Assembly: GCA_043784965.1 (NCBI GenBank)
Contig: JAYVXS010000165.1
Coordinates: 1-64,000, forward strand
Reading direction: 5' to 3'
Origin: JAYTQQ01 sp043784965
GTDB taxonomy: Bacteria; Bdellovibrionota; Bdellovibrionia; Bdellovibrionales; JAMPXM01
Length of the DNA: 64,000 bases
The position numbers and the translations under genes were made by a program. The notes beneath the pieces were generated by a model that was not told the DNA's origin, did not search any database, and saw only the letters and a program-made list of their open reading frames with translations. This document shows positions 9,295 through 17,555 of this stretch, one piece after another (position 1 is the stretch's first letter; the number at the start of each line of letters is the position of its first letter).

Positions 9295-10509
9295 ATGCGA
9301 AACTCTCATATAAAATCGCCGAATTGGATTCTGTTGGTTGGACAATTATTGGCCCAGCTCTCAGACCGCATGTTGAGCATTGGGCTTATCTGGATTATTT
9401 CAAAAAACTTTGGCGACGCCTGGGTCACTTGGTATTTAGTGGTTGGCGGCGCACCTCATCTTTTATTTTTTTCTCTCAATGCCAAATTGATACAAGCAAT
9501 TGGCGCCCTCAAGGTTGTAATTGCTACCGATTGGATTCGTGCAATTGTTTACTTTGTCGCAAGTCTTTTCATCTCTGGAATTGAGCATAAGTCTGAATTA
9601 TTTCAAGTCATGGCATTAATTTTTGCAAGCAACTCAATGGCAGCCTTTTTCAATCCTGCAATTTTTAGCCTACCTATTGAGATTGCAACAGGAAATGACA
9701 TACAAAAACTCACCGCTCGTTTGTCTGCCATTAGTTCGCTGACTACCGTCCTCGGGCCAATCGCAGGCATATTTTGTTTTCAAGGCCTCGGTCTTCGCGG
9801 ACTTTTCGTATTGGCAGCAATTTTTTATTTGCTTTCTGGATTTTGCGGATGGCTCTTAAAGTCGAAAAGCCTGTTACTCAAAACGACCCACAAGAACACC
9901 ACAACTGAAAGCACAAATGTAACTCTTCAAGATCAAGGGCTCGGAATTTCACCATTGATTGTTTCGATGCTTTTGGTCTTCTTGGCGATGAATCTGCTCA
10001 CCAGCCCGATTCAAATTTTAATGCCTTCAATGGCGCGCCATCAATTTTTAGGATCATTCAATTCTCTCGCAGCAATGGAAGTGGGTCTAGGAATTGGCAT
10101 TTCAATCGGCGGCATAATCTTAAGCTTTCTTACGCTTAATACTAAAATGCTTTTTTACACTTGGCTTTTCTTAACAGGAGTGGCCCTTTCATTTCTGGCC
10201 TTTCAATTCTCGCCGAATCTCTTGTCAGCAGCAATTTTACTTGCAATGCTCGGTCTTTTTGTTGGCCTTAGTAATATTTTGATTCTCAATATTTTTCAAA
10301 GCCAACCACGTCCAGAGCTCGTACCAAGAATCATGAGCCTAGTTAACTTGATCAGCTCGGCCGCTGTGCCACTTTCTTTAATCATTGCCGGCTTACTACA
10401 ATCCAAATTAACGATTTATCAAATCGGTAAATTAGGTGCCACCATTCTAATGTTCGTTTGTGTACTCAGTTTGATCCCATTTCGTCGTTACGGTAAGGAG
10501 TTATTTTAA
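9295..10509 (+). CDS. MFS transporter, probable exporter of the LuxC/LuxE-type operon
   Basis: 404 residues, about 12 hydrophobic segments, with the layout of drug- or siderophore-exporting major facilitator proteins (two six-helix halves joined by a polar linker around residues 192-220). The usual MFS motif-A loop between helices 2 and 3 is not obvious, so it is a divergent member. The start overlaps nothing upstream. The 3' end overlaps the GNAT gene (TAATG), marking it as first gene of the operon. From this position it most likely moves the product or a precursor of the acid-activating and reducing enzymes encoded downstream. The direction and substrate are inference. Confidence 0.75.
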   Translation: MRNSHIKSPNWILLVGQLLAQLSDRMLSIGLIWIISKNFGDAWVTWYLVVGGAPHLLFFSLNAKLIQAIGALKVVIATDWIRAIVYFVASLFISGIEHKSELFQVMALIFASNSMAAFFNPAIFSLPIEIATGNDIQKLTARLSAISSLTTVLGPIAGIFCFQGLGLRGLFVLAAIFYLLSGFCGWLLKSKSLLLKTTHKNTTTESTNVTLQDQGLGISPLIVSMLLVFLAMNLLTSPIQILMPSMARHQFLGSFNSLAAMEVGLGIGISIGGIILSFLTLNTKMLFYTWLFLTGVALSFLAFQFSPNLLSAAILLAMLGLFVGLSNILILNIFQSQPRPELVPRIMSLVNLISSAAVPLSLIIAGLLQSKLTIYQIGKLGATILMFVCVLSLIPFRRYGKELF

Positions 10510-11687
10510 TGGAGTCAGACAATAAAATAGATTCTGGAAAAGGATATCACCTTCGAAGAGCGGCTTTGAATGACATCCAAGAACTTTTAACCCTCTATTT
10601 TCAAATATATGGATCGACTTACCCACTTGCTCTGGGCACAGATCGAAATGAAATGACAAGAATTATTTCTGATCCGAATGATCTCTGGATTCTCGCCATT
10701 GATGACAAAACAAATCAAATTTGCGGGTCCTGTGTTTATGAAGTTGATAGTTTTTATAAAATTGCCCGTACAGAGGGCCTAGTCGTCAGTCCCGATCATC
10801 AGAAACGAGGCATCGGCTTTGCACTGCTAAATTATGGATCCACGTTTCTCTTGGCTACTAAAGGTGGGGTCAATTCAATCTATACCACGACACGAACTCT
10901 GAACTTAGCACCACAGCTTGCCGTTTTGCGAGATGGCTACATCCCGCTCGGTATATTTCCAAACGCTCATCGACTTGCGATCTACGAAACCCTCACCCTT
11001 ATGGCAAAGTTTCGCCCCAATATATTAGAGCAAAGAGTGGCTATTAATGAAGTGCCCGAGGCACTCGGTCCTATTCTTAAGACACTCGGCAAACTCATCA
11101 AAAGTCAGCATCCCGCTCCCAAACTTTTAAAAATGGTAAAGCCCCAAGCTACTGGAGAGAAACTTGAGTTTGAATTTATTCATGCGGCAAAATTTGTGCA
11201 AAGAAAATTCTTTGAGGCCTTCAGCGATCCCTTTGATCGCTTTTACCCATTTCATATGCCAAATTTTCTAATGAGTTCGAAAAATGGCGAAGTCGACATC
11301 TACGGATATTTAAGCGAGGCTGATGGCTATTGCGCATGGGTAGCCAATACTCGACCGCTATTGAGTTTGGCTGGTCGTCTACGGCCACTCATGCAGCAAC
11401 TTTCAGATTATGGCGTCTCCTATGTCGAAATACTTACCAATGTCGACAATATCCTCGGGCTCGAAGCCCTACTTGATGTTAATTTTTTGCCATCGGCAAT
11501 TTATCCGGCGATGGTACAAGATAAGAATAGAATGATCGATATGGTACTGATGTCTCGAAGCATGGAGCCTCTTAACTTTCGTGGAATGCAGCTCGAGAAA
11601 TCCTTTCGACCCTATATTGACCAATATGTAAAACTTTGGAAGACCATGCATTTAGAAGTTCTGGGGGTCTTTGATGAAGAAGACTAA
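10509..11687 (+). CDS. Double GNAT-domain acetyltransferase
   Basis: 392 residues. Residues 13-150 form a standard GNAT fold with the acetyl-CoA pyrophosphate loop HQKRGIGFALL (Q/R-x-x-G-x-G/A) after LVVSPD. The C-terminal half looks like a second, degenerate GNAT: VEILTN followed by a FLPSAIYPAM element is typical of the strand-helix end of such domains, but no intact Q/RxxGxG loop is seen there. It is translationally coupled at both ends: it starts inside the MFS stop and overlaps the LuxE gene by 17 bp. It may acylate an amine or hydroxyl on the pathway intermediate, or modify one of the enzymes. The substrate cannot be read from sequence. Confidence 0.75.
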   Translation: MESDNKIDSGKGYHLRRAALNDIQELLTLYFQIYGSTYPLALGTDRNEMTRIISDPNDLWILAIDDKTNQICGSCVYEVDSFYKIARTEGLVVSPDHQKRGIGFALLNYGSTFLLATKGGVNSIYTTTRTLNLAPQLAVLRDGYIPLGIFPNAHRLAIYETLTLMAKFRPNILEQRVAINEVPEALGPILKTLGKLIKSQHPAPKLLKMVKPQATGEKLEFEFIHAAKFVQRKFFEAFSDPFDRFYPFHMPNFLMSSKNGEVDIYGYLSEADGYCAWVANTRPLLSLAGRLRPLMQQLSDYGVSYVEILTNVDNILGLEALLDVNFLPSAIYPAMVQDKNRMIDMVLMSRSMEPLNFRGMQLEKSFRPYIDQYVKLWKTMHLEVLGVFDEED

Positions 11688-12846
11688 CTTGCAAACTCCT
11701 GATCCAGTAAAACTTCGAAATACGCAGGTGTTGTGCACCTACGATCACCCCTATTCACCGCCAACCAATTATAACGAATTATTTGTTTCAGCTATGAGAG
11801 AAATTATCAATTGGCATCAAGAAAAGTCGCCGTTCTACGCAAGACTTCTTAAAAATCTTAATTTCGACGCAAATAAATGGCTGGGTGATCTAGACGAAAT
11901 CCCAATCATTCCTGCCGACTTCTTCAAACTGCATGAGATTAAATCCATTCCAGAAAAAGACATAATATTACATGTTACTTCGTCTGGAACAACTGGTCAA
12001 AAATCGCAAGTCTTTTTTGACCAGTGGAGCTTAGGTTGTGCACAGCTTATGGTAGATTTTATTTTTAAAGACTATTTTTGGAACCAAGCAAGCCCTTCGA
12101 ACTATTTACTATACTCGTATGAACCGCAGACCAATTTAAAACTGGGAACTTCATATACTGATCACTTTTTGACAAAGTACTCACCCGCGAAGAACATTTC
12201 ATATGCATTGAAGTCGAATGGCCAAATAAACGGCAAATCGAGCCATGACTTTGATTTGTACGGCTGCATTCAGGCTCTCGAAACTTTTGCCGAAGAAGGC
12301 TTGCCAGTTCGTATCTTTGGCTTTCCGGCATTTTTCTATTTTACCATTCAGCGAATGATCGACCTGGGTCATAAACCGCTCAAGCTTCATCCCGAGTCTC
12401 TGGTGTTTTTGGGCGGCGGCTGGAAGGGCCATGCCGAGAAAGAAATCATCAAAAGAGACTTCTATCGTCTCGTCGAAGCGCAACTCGGAATCCCAGATCA
12501 CCGGCTTAGAGATGGTTTCGGAAGCGTTGAACATTCGATTCCCTATGTAGAATGTAAAAATCATAATTTTCATGTGCCAATCTACGCGAAAGTCATTATT
12601 CGAGATTTGACGAATTTGAAATCACTTGGTTACGGCAAAGAAGGCTTTCTGCATTTTCTGTCCCCGTACATAACCTCAATCCCGGCTCATTCTGTAATGA
12701 TGGGCGATCTCGCAATTCTTCAGCCCGCCAAGGCGTGCGGCTGTGGCGTGAATACAGACTGGTTTAGTATACTTGGTCGTGCCGGCATTTCAAAAAATAA
12801 GAGCTGTGCGATTGCGGCCTCAGAACTGTTGAAAGGTTTTGCATGA
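11671..12846 (+). CDS. LuxE-family acyl-protein synthetase
   Basis: 391 residues, close to luminescence LuxE (about 378). It adenylates a carboxylic acid and carries the acyl group on a cysteine before handing it to LuxC. Visible are the adenylation loop TSSGTTGQK (103-111), the LuxE element LGGGWKGHAEKE, the GFGSVEHS segment and a C-terminal Cys379 in KSCAIAASELL. Cys379 lies 12 residues from the end, close to where bacterial LuxE has its acyl-accepting Cys (Cys364 of 378 in Vibrio harveyi, from memory). It overlaps GNAT by 17 bp and the LuxC fusion by 4 bp (ATGA). An ATG-ATG pair leaves the exact start open by one codon. There is no luxAB or luxD in the window, so the aldehyde is not obviously for light. 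Confidence 0.85.
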   Translation: MMKKTNLQTPDPVKLRNTQVLCTYDHPYSPPTNYNELFVSAMREIINWHQEKSPFYARLLKNLNFDANKWLGDLDEIPIIPADFFKLHEIKSIPEKDIILHVTSSGTTGQKSQVFFDQWSLGCAQLMVDFIFKDYFWNQASPSNYLLYSYEPQTNLKLGTSYTDHFLTKYSPAKNISYALKSNGQINGKSSHDFDLYGCIQALETFAEEGLPVRIFGFPAFFYFTIQRMIDLGHKPLKLHPESLVFLGGGWKGHAEKEIIKRDFYRLVEAQLGIPDHRLRDGFGSVEHSIPYVECKNHNFHVPIYAKVIIRDLTNLKSLGYGKEGFLHFLSPYITSIPAHSVMMGDLAILQPAKACGCGVNTDWFSILGRAGISKNKSCAIAASELLKGFA

Positions 12847-15374
12847 GCAATCACTTCTGGCAAGGCGAAAGCATATCAGACACAGAGTTAAAAATACGAG
12901 TGCTTTCACTCAACTCGTATATATTGAAAGGTCATTCTTCATCATTCAATCTGGATGAGTTTTATCGTGCCGGTGATCGTTTTTCAAAAAAATTAGCTGC
13001 TGACGAGAAACTCCGTACCAAGCTTATGCAAGTACTTATCGACTCAGGCGAAAGCAATTCCATCGACGCAAGCATTGCACTCATAGAAATTATGAGCTTT
13101 ATCGAAGAGCGCTCCTTGCGCGCGAAAGTAAATGCTGAATTTGGATCTGATAATCCATTTCGCTCGCAAAAAGTATCTCGTGGCGAACCGATATTCGAGT
13201 CCTGGTTTCCGCTCGGGTTTTTGGTTCAGTTTCTGGCTGCAAACTCGCCCTCGCTGGCCGTCTTGAGCGCTTTTGAGGGACTTCTCACTGGCAATATCAA
13301 TTTTATTAAACTCAGTAAAACTAGTAGTGACTTTAGCATACGATTCTTTGAAGAGTTTTTTAAGGATCCGGTAGCAAGGACTTGGCAAAATCTCTTAATC
13401 GTTGCGAAAGTCTCATCGAGTGAAAAGGAGCTACTTTGCCAAGTATTAAATGAGGCGGATGGAGTTGTCGCCTGGGGAGGCGAAGAGTCCTTGTCTGAAA
13501 TTCGTAAAATGATCCCCTCGCGAGCCCGTCTCATCGAGTGGGGTCATCGGATTTCGTTTTCATACCTCACGCAGAAAAAACAAACCGACGCGAACATCTT
13601 TGAGCAAATCACCAATGATGTTTTTCTTTTCGATCAACAAGCTTGCTCCAGTCCGCAGTGCCTATTTTTAGAAGATGCCAGCTTTGAACAACTCGAAAAA
13701 TTTGCCAATGAACTTAGGCAAGCCTTTGAAAGAAGATCCAAACTCGAGAATTTGAACTTGCCTTCTGGCGTTGAGTCGGCCGAAATCTCTCGCTGCGTAT
13801 TAGTCCTTGAAACCGAAAAGGCCCTTGCAACAAATTTTACTGCGGTGATCGAAGATGCTAATAAAAAATGGCGGATTCTCATTGATAGTCGTCCCGGGCT
13901 GAGAGCTTCGCCGCTTTATCGAAGCATTTGGCTCAAACCCATAAAGCGTGAAAACATATTGGCGACGCTCCGGCCGCTGAGTCAGTATCTCCAAACTGTA
14001 GGCTTAGGCTGCGAAAGAGGCGAACTTTACGAGCTTATGCAAGAATTTTTCAAAGCCGGCGTCACGCGGGTGAGGCCATTGGGAAAGATGCTTGAAAGTT
14101 ATGCCGGGGAGCCTCATGACGGCGTACTAGCACTAACTCGCTATATGAAAAAAGTGAGCATAGAGCAAAACTGCGGCCTTGAAAACTATGCGACTCTCGA
14201 TGACTTACATTTAAATAGGATTGAACTTATTGATTTGCCAAAAAAATTAATGAGCAAAGACGATTTCCAAAAAATGAGCCCGCCTCCGGACGCGGCCGAA
14301 TTATATTTCAAGAGTGGTGGCAGCTCTGGAGAACCAAAAATTTCAGTATTTACTTATCTAGATTACCACCGGCAAATGAAGTTTGCTGCCGACGGCTTAT
14401 TGGCCGCTGGGCTTAATCCGGCAAAAGATAAATGTATGAATCTATTCTTTAGCGGCGGCCTATACGGCAGTTTCCTAAGTATTTTTTCTGTTCTCGAGGA
14501 TTTGAAAGCAATTCAGTTTCCGATGACCGCACATATGGACTTTGAGTTCGTGGCAAACACCATAGTAAAAAACAACGTCAATGTCCTACTCGGGATGCCT
14601 TCGTATCTCACCATGCTCTTTGATGCACAGTCTAACCTCTTCAAAAAGCACCAGTGTATAGAAAAGATTTTTTATGGAGGCGAAGCTTTTAATAGAAAAC
14701 AAATTGAGCGCCTCAAAGTTGATTTTGCGATAGACTCGATTATTTCTGCCACCTATGGCAGTGTCGACATGGGACCTCTAGGCTATCAATGTACTGCTTG
14801 CCGAACAGGAGTTCACCACCTACATCAGAATCTTCATCATCTCGAAATTCTGGATCTTGAAAATGATCAGTCTGTCAGCCCGGGACAAGTGGGAAGAATG
14901 GTATTCACAAGCTATGGCAGACAGGGTCTGAACTTACTGCGCTACGACCTTGGTGATTTAGGCGCTTGGGTTGATGAGCCCTGTGAGTGCGGCAGACAGG
15001 CGCCGCGCTTTGAGCTCCTTGGGCGACATGGCGATATCTTTCGAGCCGCGGGTGCCTTTCTGAACTACAATAAATTTGCCCAGATTCTCTCAAATGAGTT
15101 TTCATACTCTCATGAATTTCAAATTATTTTACGTAAACCAGATAAACTAGATCAAATCCATTTGGTTATTGATCAATTGGCAATCTCTCTCGATCCAGAG
15201 CTAAACGTCGATAAAATTAAACATTGCTTGCTCTCTAAATACCCCGATCTGAAGGAACTGGTTACAGATGAGAGCTCTCTTGAACTCAAAATTGCGGCCC
15301 TTGAAAAAACTCAGTTTTTGAGGTCGCCCGGCAGTGGAAAATTATTTAGAATCATAGATCAACGAGGAAAATGA
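12843..15374 (+). CDS. LuxC-type acyl-CoA reductase fused to a PaaK-like adenylating domain
   Basis: 843 residues. Residues 1-440 are LuxC-like: SWFPLGFLVQFLAANSPS, GLLTGNINFIKLS (145-158), VVAWGGEESLSEIR, and DQQACSSPQ with the presumed acyl-thioester Cys268, then AGVTRVRPLG and PHDGVLAL. LuxC reduces activated acyl groups to aldehydes with NADPH. Residues 485-843 are a phenylacetate-CoA-ligase-like (PaaK/LuxE superfamily) AMP-forming domain with loop FKSGGSSGEPK (489-499), GGEAFNRKQ, ATYGSVDMGP, a possible zinc-binding CTAC...CECG set, and RYDLGDLGAW. Activation and reduction are thus on one chain. The start overlaps the LuxE stop (ATGA). The next gene begins one base after its stop. Confidence 0.85.
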   Translation: MSNHFWQGESISDTELKIRVLSLNSYILKGHSSSFNLDEFYRAGDRFSKKLAADEKLRTKLMQVLIDSGESNSIDASIALIEIMSFIEERSLRAKVNAEFGSDNPFRSQKVSRGEPIFESWFPLGFLVQFLAANSPSLAVLSAFEGLLTGNINFIKLSKTSSDFSIRFFEEFFKDPVARTWQNLLIVAKVSSSEKELLCQVLNEADGVVAWGGEESLSEIRKMIPSRARLIEWGHRISFSYLTQKKQTDANIFEQITNDVFLFDQQACSSPQCLFLEDASFEQLEKFANELRQAFERRSKLENLNLPSGVESAEISRCVLVLETEKALATNFTAVIEDANKKWRILIDSRPGLRASPLYRSIWLKPIKRENILATLRPLSQYLQTVGLGCERGELYELMQEFFKAGVTRVRPLGKMLESYAGEPHDGVLALTRYMKKVSIEQNCGLENYATLDDLHLNRIELIDLPKKLMSKDDFQKMSPPPDAAELYFKSGGSSGEPKISVFTYLDYHRQMKFAADGLLAAGLNPAKDKCMNLFFSGGLYGSFLSIFSVLEDLKAIQFPMTAHMDFEFVANTIVKNNVNVLLGMPSYLTMLFDAQSNLFKKHQCIEKIFYGGEAFNRKQIERLKVDFAIDSIISATYGSVDMGPLGYQCTACRTGVHHLHQNLHHLEILDLENDQSVSPGQVGRMVFTSYGRQGLNLLRYDLGDLGAWVDEPCECGRQAPRFELLGRHGDIFRAAGAFLNYNKFAQILSNEFSYSHEFQIILRKPDKLDQIHLVIDQLAISLDPELNVDKIKHCLLSKYPDLKELVTDESSLELKIAALEKTQFLRSPGSGKLFRIIDQRGK

Positions 15375-15375
15375 A

Positions 15376-16626
15376 ATGAAGCCCTATTCGTTTTTAGAAG
15401 TCTATCAATTTGCAAAGAAGCACTCTGCATTTTATAGAGATCTCTACAAAGATCTTTCTGATACACCAAATATAGAGGATCTACCGCTTGTCGACAGTAG
15501 CATATTTTGGCCTAAAAACAGCCCCGCAGATAATCAAGTGCTCACCGGCCATCAAGAGGACGGCATCGTTTTTAAGAGCGGCGGCACCTCCGGAAATGCT
15601 AAATTTTCTTACTTCACCAGAGAAGAATGGCAATCTTTGGTAGGCATTTTTGGTGAAGGCATGGGTCACGCCGCCATTCGCGATGGCGAACGGGTGGCGA
15701 ATTTCTTCTACGCAGGCGACCTATACGCCTCGTTTATCTTCATCATGAGGGCCATAGAGTCATCTCGGGTTAAGGTCATTCAACTCCCACTAGGGGGCGC
15801 CGCCGATATCGAAAATATAATTAAAACACTGACTGAATTTAAGATAGACGTTTGGGCTGGACCACCCACGACTCTGATGAAAATTGCTGAATCGGTCGTA
15901 AAGCTAAAAGCACCATCACCTAAAAAAGTTCTCTTCGGCGGTGAAAGCTTCTATCCCGATCAACGACGCCATCTGACTTCACTTTTTAAAGGTGTCGACA
16001 TTCGCTCGATTGGTTACGCAAGCGTTGATGCCGGTCATATAGGTTTTGCCGACTTGAGTTGTGGCCCAGAGGAGCATCGTGCATTTTCAAAATATTCAAT
16101 TGTAGAAATTATTGATGCGGATACACTAAAGCCCATTTATGAAACTGCTCGTCGTGGCAAAATCGTACTGACCAATTTGACCCGAAAGCTCATGCCCATC
16201 ATCCGCTATCCAGTTGGTGATCTTGGCGAATGGACTGAACCCACTTCTGTTAAAAGTGAGCGAAAGTTTAGAATTCTCGGAAGATCAGAGGAAGGGGCTC
16301 GAGTCGGACCTACGACTCTCTATTACGATGACCTTGCGAGCTTTTTGCAAAATTATCAAATGCAACTTGAGTCTACAGGCTTTCAACTGATCATTCGTCA
16401 TTTTGATAAATTAGATCAGTTGGTTTTTCGCATTGCCAAGACCTCTCAAGGCAAAATTACACCAGCGGAGCTCTTAAAACATCTCGAAAAAGAGCGGCCG
16501 CTTTGTTATGATTTAGCTCGTGACAAAAAAATGCACGCTGTTCACATTGATTTTGTAAAGCCTGACGAGCTAGAAGCCAATCTTCGAACCGGCAAACTCA
16601 AACGCATTATAGACGAAAGGTTTTAA
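15376..16626 (+). CDS. PaaK-like acid-CoA ligase / adenylating enzyme
   Basis: 416 residues, the size of a stand-alone phenylacetate-CoA-ligase-type enzyme. Visible are the ATP loop VFKSGGTSGNAK, AGPPTTLMKI, GGESFYPDQRR, YASVDAGHIGF, and YPVGDLGEW with Asp for the ribose contact, then a C-terminal subdomain ending LRTGKLKRIID with the Lys expected for adenylation. It resembles the C-terminal half of the preceding fusion (same order of motifs, FKSGG(T/S)SG), so one may derive from the other by duplication. It gives the operon a third acid-activating unit. The substrate, an aromatic or other carboxylic acid, cannot be assigned. Confidence 0.8.
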   Translation: MKPYSFLEVYQFAKKHSAFYRDLYKDLSDTPNIEDLPLVDSSIFWPKNSPADNQVLTGHQEDGIVFKSGGTSGNAKFSYFTREEWQSLVGIFGEGMGHAAIRDGERVANFFYAGDLYASFIFIMRAIESSRVKVIQLPLGGAADIENIIKTLTEFKIDVWAGPPTTLMKIAESVVKLKAPSPKKVLFGGESFYPDQRRHLTSLFKGVDIRSIGYASVDAGHIGFADLSCGPEEHRAFSKYSIVEIIDADTLKPIYETARRGKIVLTNLTRKLMPIIRYPVGDLGEWTEPTSVKSERKFRILGRSEEGARVGPTTLYYDDLASFLQNYQMQLESTGFQLIIRHFDKLDQLVFRIAKTSQGKITPAELLKHLEKERPLCYDLARDKKMHAVHIDFVKPDELEANLRTGKLKRIIDERF

Positions 16627-16634
16627 GGTCAAAA

Positions 16635-17477
16635 ATGAAAAATTTTCTTCCATTTTTAATAATTGTGGCAGTGTTTTCAAGTTGTGCAACGATGCGCAAA
16701 CCGGGCTCTGGAAAGCTAAAGGTGAAAGAAGAATTATTTCGCGATCTAAAGGCTTGCTTCATAGCCTACGACCTCAATACGGACAAGATTGTTGCCGAGA
16801 GAGGGGGCGCCAATTGCACTGAAAGAGCCCCGGCTTGTTCGACCTTTAAAGTTCCGCTTGCACTTATGGCGTTTGACTCGAAAGTGATTGCTGACGAAAG
16901 CCATTCATTCAAATGGGACGGCGTGAATCACCCCATCAGCGCCTGGAATCAAGACCAAACTGCCACAACCTGGATGAAAGAGTCCGTTGTCTGGGTTTCA
17001 CAAACCATCACCCCAGAGATTGGCGTCGAAAAAATAGCTGAGTATTTAAAACTCTTTAATTATGGAAATGGCGATTTATCTGGAGGCCTTACCACCGCTT
17101 GGCTACCTATGAAATCTAAAGGGCCTGGCTCGGCGACACTACTTATATCACCCAATGAGCAGCTCGAGTTTATGAAGGGCTTTTGGAAGCAAAGCTTCAA
17201 GATATCACAGGATGCCTATAAGAAAACAAAACACTTGATTCAGCTCGAAAGTCTACCCCATGGTTTTTTTATGAGCGGCAAAACTGGATCGGGCTTGGTC
17301 GGAGAGCGTGGCCGAACACGGCTCGGTTGGTTTATCGGTCATGTCGAAGGGCACGGCTTTCAGTTGCTTACAATTATGAAATTTTTAGATAGTGACGCTC
17401 AAAGTTTGAAGCGCCCCGCCGGCGAACAAGCTAAAGAAATGACCTTGAGAATACTACGCGCCAATGGTCTACAATAG
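16635..17477 (+). CDS. Class D (OXA-type) beta-lactamase, lipoprotein
   Basis: 280 residues. The signal ends in a lipobox (VFSSC, Cys17), so the enzyme is probably membrane-anchored in the periplasm. All class D motifs are present: STFK at 69-72 (Ser69 nucleophile, Lys72 expected to be carboxylated), SVV at 117-119, YGN at 143-145 and KTG at 216-218. FKWDGVNHPISAWNQD and GDLSGG also match the family. It lies 8 bp after the PaaK-like gene on the same strand, so it is probably read from the same transcript. Whether it is true resistance, a housekeeping hydrolase or part of the operon's chemistry is open. Class D enzymes can also sit near sensor or DD-peptidase families, but SVV plus YGN favours a lactamase. 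Confidence 0.88.
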   Translation: MKNFLPFLIIVAVFSSCATMRKPGSGKLKVKEELFRDLKACFIAYDLNTDKIVAERGGANCTERAPACSTFKVPLALMAFDSKVIADESHSFKWDGVNHPISAWNQDQTATTWMKESVVWVSQTITPEIGVEKIAEYLKLFNYGNGDLSGGLTTAWLPMKSKGPGSATLLISPNEQLEFMKGFWKQSFKISQDAYKKTKHLIQLESLPHGFFMSGKTGSGLVGERGRTRLGWFIGHVEGHGFQLLTIMKFLDSDAQSLKRPAGEQAKEMTLRILRANGLQ

Positions 17478-17541
17478 GCAGTCTGCAATAGGCAATCTAC
17501 AATAGGCAGTCTGCAATAGGCAGTCTACAATAGGCAAAGAT
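17472..17541 (+). repeat. 14-bp tandem repeat, four copies plus a partial
   Basis: The unit CAATAGGCAGTCTG/A begins at the last sense codon and stop (CAA TAG) of the beta-lactamase gene and runs toward the convergent DHA2 exporter. Copies differ only at one or two positions. Confidence 0.95.
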
Positions 17542-17555
17542 GCCGTCGGGATAAT

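Noticed and set aside
9288..9584. 98-residue frame at the start of the MFS gene
   Set aside because: It is an alternative frame over the first helices of the transporter; the longer frame from 9295 has the MFS profile and the operon overlap.
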